Positions 61,751 to 64,000 of a stretch of 64,000 bases of DNA are shown piece after piece. The translations under genes were made by a program, and so were the position numbers. The DNA is from an uncultured Coriobacteriaceae bacterium (GTDB lineage Bacteria; Actinomycetota; Coriobacteriia; Coriobacteriales; Coriobacteriaceae): NCBI GenBank assembly GCA_944320725.1, contig CALUIM010000002.1, positions 1 to 64,000 of the forward strand, read 5' to 3'. Positions within the stretch are counted from its first letter, which is position 1. Each line of letters opens with the position of its first letter. The notes below the pieces were generated by a model. The model ran no database searches, was not told where the DNA came from, and worked only from the letters and a program-made list of their open reading frames with translations.

Positions 61751-62611
61751 ATGTCAGCTGAGGAAACTCAAACGGGGGCGGCTGCAACCGCCGCTCCCGC
61801 TGACGCTGAGGAGACCGACGTGAAGATCCCCGTAGAGTCGGCTGACGAAGAGCCGAAGGCGGCAGACACTGCCGATGCCGCTGCGACCGAAGATGCTGCG
61901 CACGAGACCGCGACCGAGGGAGGCGATGCGACCATGACCGAGGAGGAGATGGTCGAGGCAGCCATCCGCGCGGGCGAAGAGGCTGCGGAAAACGATTTCA
62001 AGCTCAAGTACGAGCAGGCGCAAGATGAGCTCGCCGAGGTGCGCCGCAAGCTTGCCGAGGCTGAGGAGGTGCGCGAGAGCGCCGATGCGCGCGTGCAGGA
62101 GGCGCAGGACCGTGCCCAGCGCCTGCAGGCCGATTGGGAGAACTATCGTCGGCGCACCGCTGCCGAGCGCATTGCCGAGCGCGAGCGCGCTACCGAGAAG
62201 CTCGTCTGTGCCCTGCTTCCGGTGATCGATGACATCGAGCGCGCGATTGACCATGCGCGCTCGCAAGAGATGTCCGACGACATGAGCCAGTTTGTGGACG
62301 GCGTTGATGCCGTGCACACCAAGATGCTCGATGTGCTGGTGCACGAGGGCGTCGAGCCGATCGACCCCAAGGGCGAGGCTTTCGATCCGCTCAAGCATCA
62401 GGCGGTGGGTCGCGTCGAAGATCCCGATCAGTACGACGAGACCGTAAACGACGTCTACCAGAAGGGCTACCGCATGGCGGACCGTGTGCTGCGCGCTGCT
62501 ATGGTCACGGTGACGTACGGAGGCGCCAAGCGTCCCGCACCCGAGCCCGAGGAGGCGGACGGCGAGGATGCCGCTGCTCAGGAGCAGGCGGCGTCGGAGC
62601 CGCAGGAGTAA
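61751..62611 (+). CDS. grpE: Nucleotide exchange factor GrpE
   Basis: GrpE releases ADP from DnaK. The 286-aa protein has an acidic, Ala-rich lead (~1-75), the long paired helix (~80-140; ENYRRRTAAERIAERERA), and the beta domain (HEGVEPIDPKGEAFDPLKHQAV, seen in pieces as FDPLKHQAV and GYRMADRVLRAAMVTV). It starts 2 bp after dnaK. The acidic lead is long for the family; an internal start near residue 62 cannot be excluded. Confidence 0.95.
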   Translation: MSAEETQTGAAATAAPADAEETDVKIPVESADEEPKAADTADAAATEDAAHETATEGGDATMTEEEMVEAAIRAGEEAAENDFKLKYEQAQDELAEVRRKLAEAEEVRESADARVQEAQDRAQRLQADWENYRRRTAAERIAERERATEKLVCALLPVIDDIERAIDHARSQEMSDDMSQFVDGVDAVHTKMLDVLVHEGVEPIDPKGEAFDPLKHQAVGRVEDPDQYDETVNDVYQKGYRMADRVLRAAMVTVTYGGAKRPAPEPEEADGEDAAAQEQAASEPQE

Positions 62612-62707
62612 CGAACAGGGCCTCGGAAACCGGGGCCCTTATCATCTAGGGTGCCGATTGCTGTGTTGCGCAGCGCGGTGCCACAAGCAACGAAAGGGGG
62701 CAGTTCG

Positions 62708-63667
62708 ATGCCACAGGCGAAGAATTTCTATGATGTCCTCGGCGTGAAGCGCGACGCCTCCGACAAAGAGATCAAAACGGCGTTTCGCAAGCTCGCCCAG
62801 AAGTACCACCCCGACGCGGGCGGCGACGAGCAGAAGTTTAAAGAGATCAGCGAGGCCTACGAGACGCTATCTGACCCCAAGAAGCGCAAAGAGTACGATC
62901 AGCTGCTCATGTTTGGGGGCATGCCCGGTGCCGGCGGCCCGGGTGGCGGCGCGTACACCTATACCGGTGGTGCCGGAGCCGGCGGCTGGAGCGATATCTT
63001 CAGCAGCATCTTCAACGGCGATGGCGCGTTTGGCGGCGATTGGGCCCAGGGCTTTGGCGGCATGGGCGGCGCCCGTGCGGCGAACCGGCCCACCAAGGGC
63101 AGCGATCTTTCGCTCACCGTCGACGTGTCTGCCGAGGACGCGTTCCGCGGCACCACGCACAAGGTGACCTATCGCATTCCCTCAACGGGCGAGCAGCAGG
63201 TTATTACCGTATCGGTGCCGGCGGGTGCCGTCGATGGCGGTAAGCTCCGCTATAAGCGCAAGGGCGAGTACGGCCGCAACGGCGGCGAGCGCGGCGATTT
63301 GGTGGTTACCACGCACGTCGAGGAACATCCCATCTTCAAGCGCAAGGGCGCCGACGTCACGATGACGCTGCCCATCTCGGTTGCCGAGGCGGCGCTGGGT
63401 TGCCAGATCGATGTGCCTACGCCGGGCGGCAAGACGGTTCGTCTGAAGATTCCGTCGGGCACGCAGACCGGTAAAACCTTCCGCTTCAAAGAGATGGGCG
63501 CGCCCGATGTCAAACATCGCGGGCGCACGGGCGCCTTGCTGGTGACGGTGGAGGTGCGCGTGCCTACGCGTCTGTCTGCCGCTGAACGCGCAGCGTTCGA
63601 GAAGCTGCTTGACCTTGACGAGCGCGACTACCGCGCCGACGTGAATCGCTACCACGGAAAGATGTAG
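62708..63667 (+). CDS. dnaJ: DnaJ-family co-chaperone without zinc finger
   Basis: The 319-aa J-protein has the J domain with HPD ([12 protein letters not shown]), a Gly-rich region (~75-120), and two C-terminal peptide-binding domains, but no CxxCxGxG zinc-finger repeats. It is thus a CbpA/class B type, though it holds the dnaJ place in the operon. It brings substrates to DnaK and stimulates its ATPase. AAAGGGGG precedes ATG 62708. Confidence 0.94.
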   Translation: MPQAKNFYDVLGVKRDASDKEIKTAFRKLAQKYHPDAGGDEQKFKEISEAYETLSDPKKRKEYDQLLMFGGMPGAGGPGGGAYTYTGGAGAGGWSDIFSSIFNGDGAFGGDWAQGFGGMGGARAANRPTKGSDLSLTVDVSAEDAFRGTTHKVTYRIPSTGEQQVITVSVPAGAVDGGKLRYKRKGEYGRNGGERGDLVVTTHVEEHPIFKRKGADVTMTLPISVAEAALGCQIDVPTPGGKTVRLKIPSGTQTGKTFRFKEMGAPDVKHRGRTGALLVTVEVRVPTRLSAAERAAFEKLLDLDERDYRADVNRYHGKM

Positions 63668-63673
63668 GTGACT

Positions 63674-64000
63674 ATGATGGGCAAGGCAGATCGAGATAAG
63701 CCGTTGTACATGATCAGCGTGGCCGCAGAGCTCACGGGCATGCACCCGCAGACCCTGCGCGTGTACGAGTCGAAGGGGCTTGTGAACCCCAAGCGCTCGG
63801 GCGGCAATACGCGTCTGTACTCGCGCGCCGATATCGAACGCCTTGAGCTCATCAACCAGCTTACCGACGAGGGCATCAACCTCGCGGGCGTGGTGCGCAT
63901 CCTCGACATGAAGGAGCGCGCCGAAAAGCGCGAGGAGGAGATCGAGCGCTTGCGCGTGCGCGTGCGCGAGCTTGAGGATCAGGTTGCCGAGTACAAGGTG
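63674..64000 (+). CDS. hspR: Heat-shock repressor HspR (MerR family), truncated by window end
   Basis: The first 109 codons are present. The MerR-type winged helix (MISVAAELTGMHPQTLRVYESKGL, given here as AAELTGMHPQTLRVYE) is complete, followed by RSGGNTRLYSRADIERL and a coiled coil. HspR represses the dnaK operon and is relieved when DnaK is busy. TAGGTG at the dnaJ stop serves the start; ATGs at 63674 and 63677 are both possible. The C-terminus is outside the window. Confidence 0.93.
   Translation, partial: MMGKADRDKPLYMISVAAELTGMHPQTLRVYESKGLVNPKRSGGNTRLYSRADIERLELINQLTDEGINLAGVVRILDMKERAEKREEEIERLRVRVRELEDQVAEYKV

Overview
The window is about 64 kb of GC-rich, densely coding actinobacterial chromosome. 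It looks most like a gut member of the Coriobacteriia (Collinsella or a close relative). The reasons are gene content and architecture, not a database search. The dnaK-grpE-dnaJ-hspR order is actinobacterial. TsaB, RimI and TsaD are fused in one protein. The NRAMP-type transporter carries the altered metal-site motifs of the Mg2+ transporters described from Eggerthella. Many exported proteins have twin-arginine plus lipobox signals. There are no phage genes, no insertion sequences and no CRISPR-Cas genes.

Layout. 1-9.3 kb: the 3' end of a 5S rRNA gene and its terminator, then a co-directional housekeeping run (acpS, NAD(P)HX repair nnrDE, alr, family-4 uracil-DNA glycosylase, tsaE, tsaB-rimI-tsaD), then a leader-peptide attenuator and cstA. 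9.4-13.5 kb: an AT-rich gap, tRNA-Gln, a peptidoglycan-binding protein, a VTT membrane protein, a polyprenyl diphosphate synthase, and a gene-free stretch with an unusual 52-bp-period inverted repeat array. 13.5-26.5 kb: galE, a Tat-exported coiled-coil CHAP hydrolase, an ECF energy module with fused ATPases, murB, ApbE with a Gx-type membrane protein, a MarR-controlled heterodimeric ABC exporter, and a low-molecular-weight phosphatase.

26.5-45.5 kb: a zinc-ribbon membrane protein, an amino-acid ABC importer preceded by an overlapping upstream ORF, an aldose epimerase, a second inverted repeat element, prfA behind two short upstream ORFs, a DUF362 ferredoxin-like protein, a hemolysin III protein, a CNNM/CorC protein, a small protein resembling the N-domain of cyanophycin synthetase, YtxH and PRC-barrel proteins, tandem NodB-like deacetylases (the first with its catalytic residues lost), and an MgtE-like plus NRAMP-related Mg2+ transport pair.

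45.5-64 kb: an OatA-like O-acetyltransferase, ribokinase, pyrE, a lipoprotein, deoC, a HAD phosphatase, a [NiFe]-hydrogenase maturation operon (small ORF, nikR, hypF, hypC, hypD, hypE; no hypA/hypB and no hydrogenase genes here), thioredoxin, a UDG-fold-like hypothetical protein, a 2[4Fe-4S] ferredoxin, and dnaK-grpE-dnaJ-hspR, with hspR cut by the window edge.

Themes. Cell-envelope building and remodelling recurs (alr, murB, galE, CHAP hydrolase, OatA-like protein, deacetylases). So does anaerobic redox and metal biology (hyp genes, nikR, ferredoxins, ApbE, Mg2+ transport). The least explained signals are non-coding. They are upstream ORFs coupled to RNA hairpins ahead of cstA, the amino-acid importer and prfA, and two different long inverted repeat elements built from regularly spaced short motifs.
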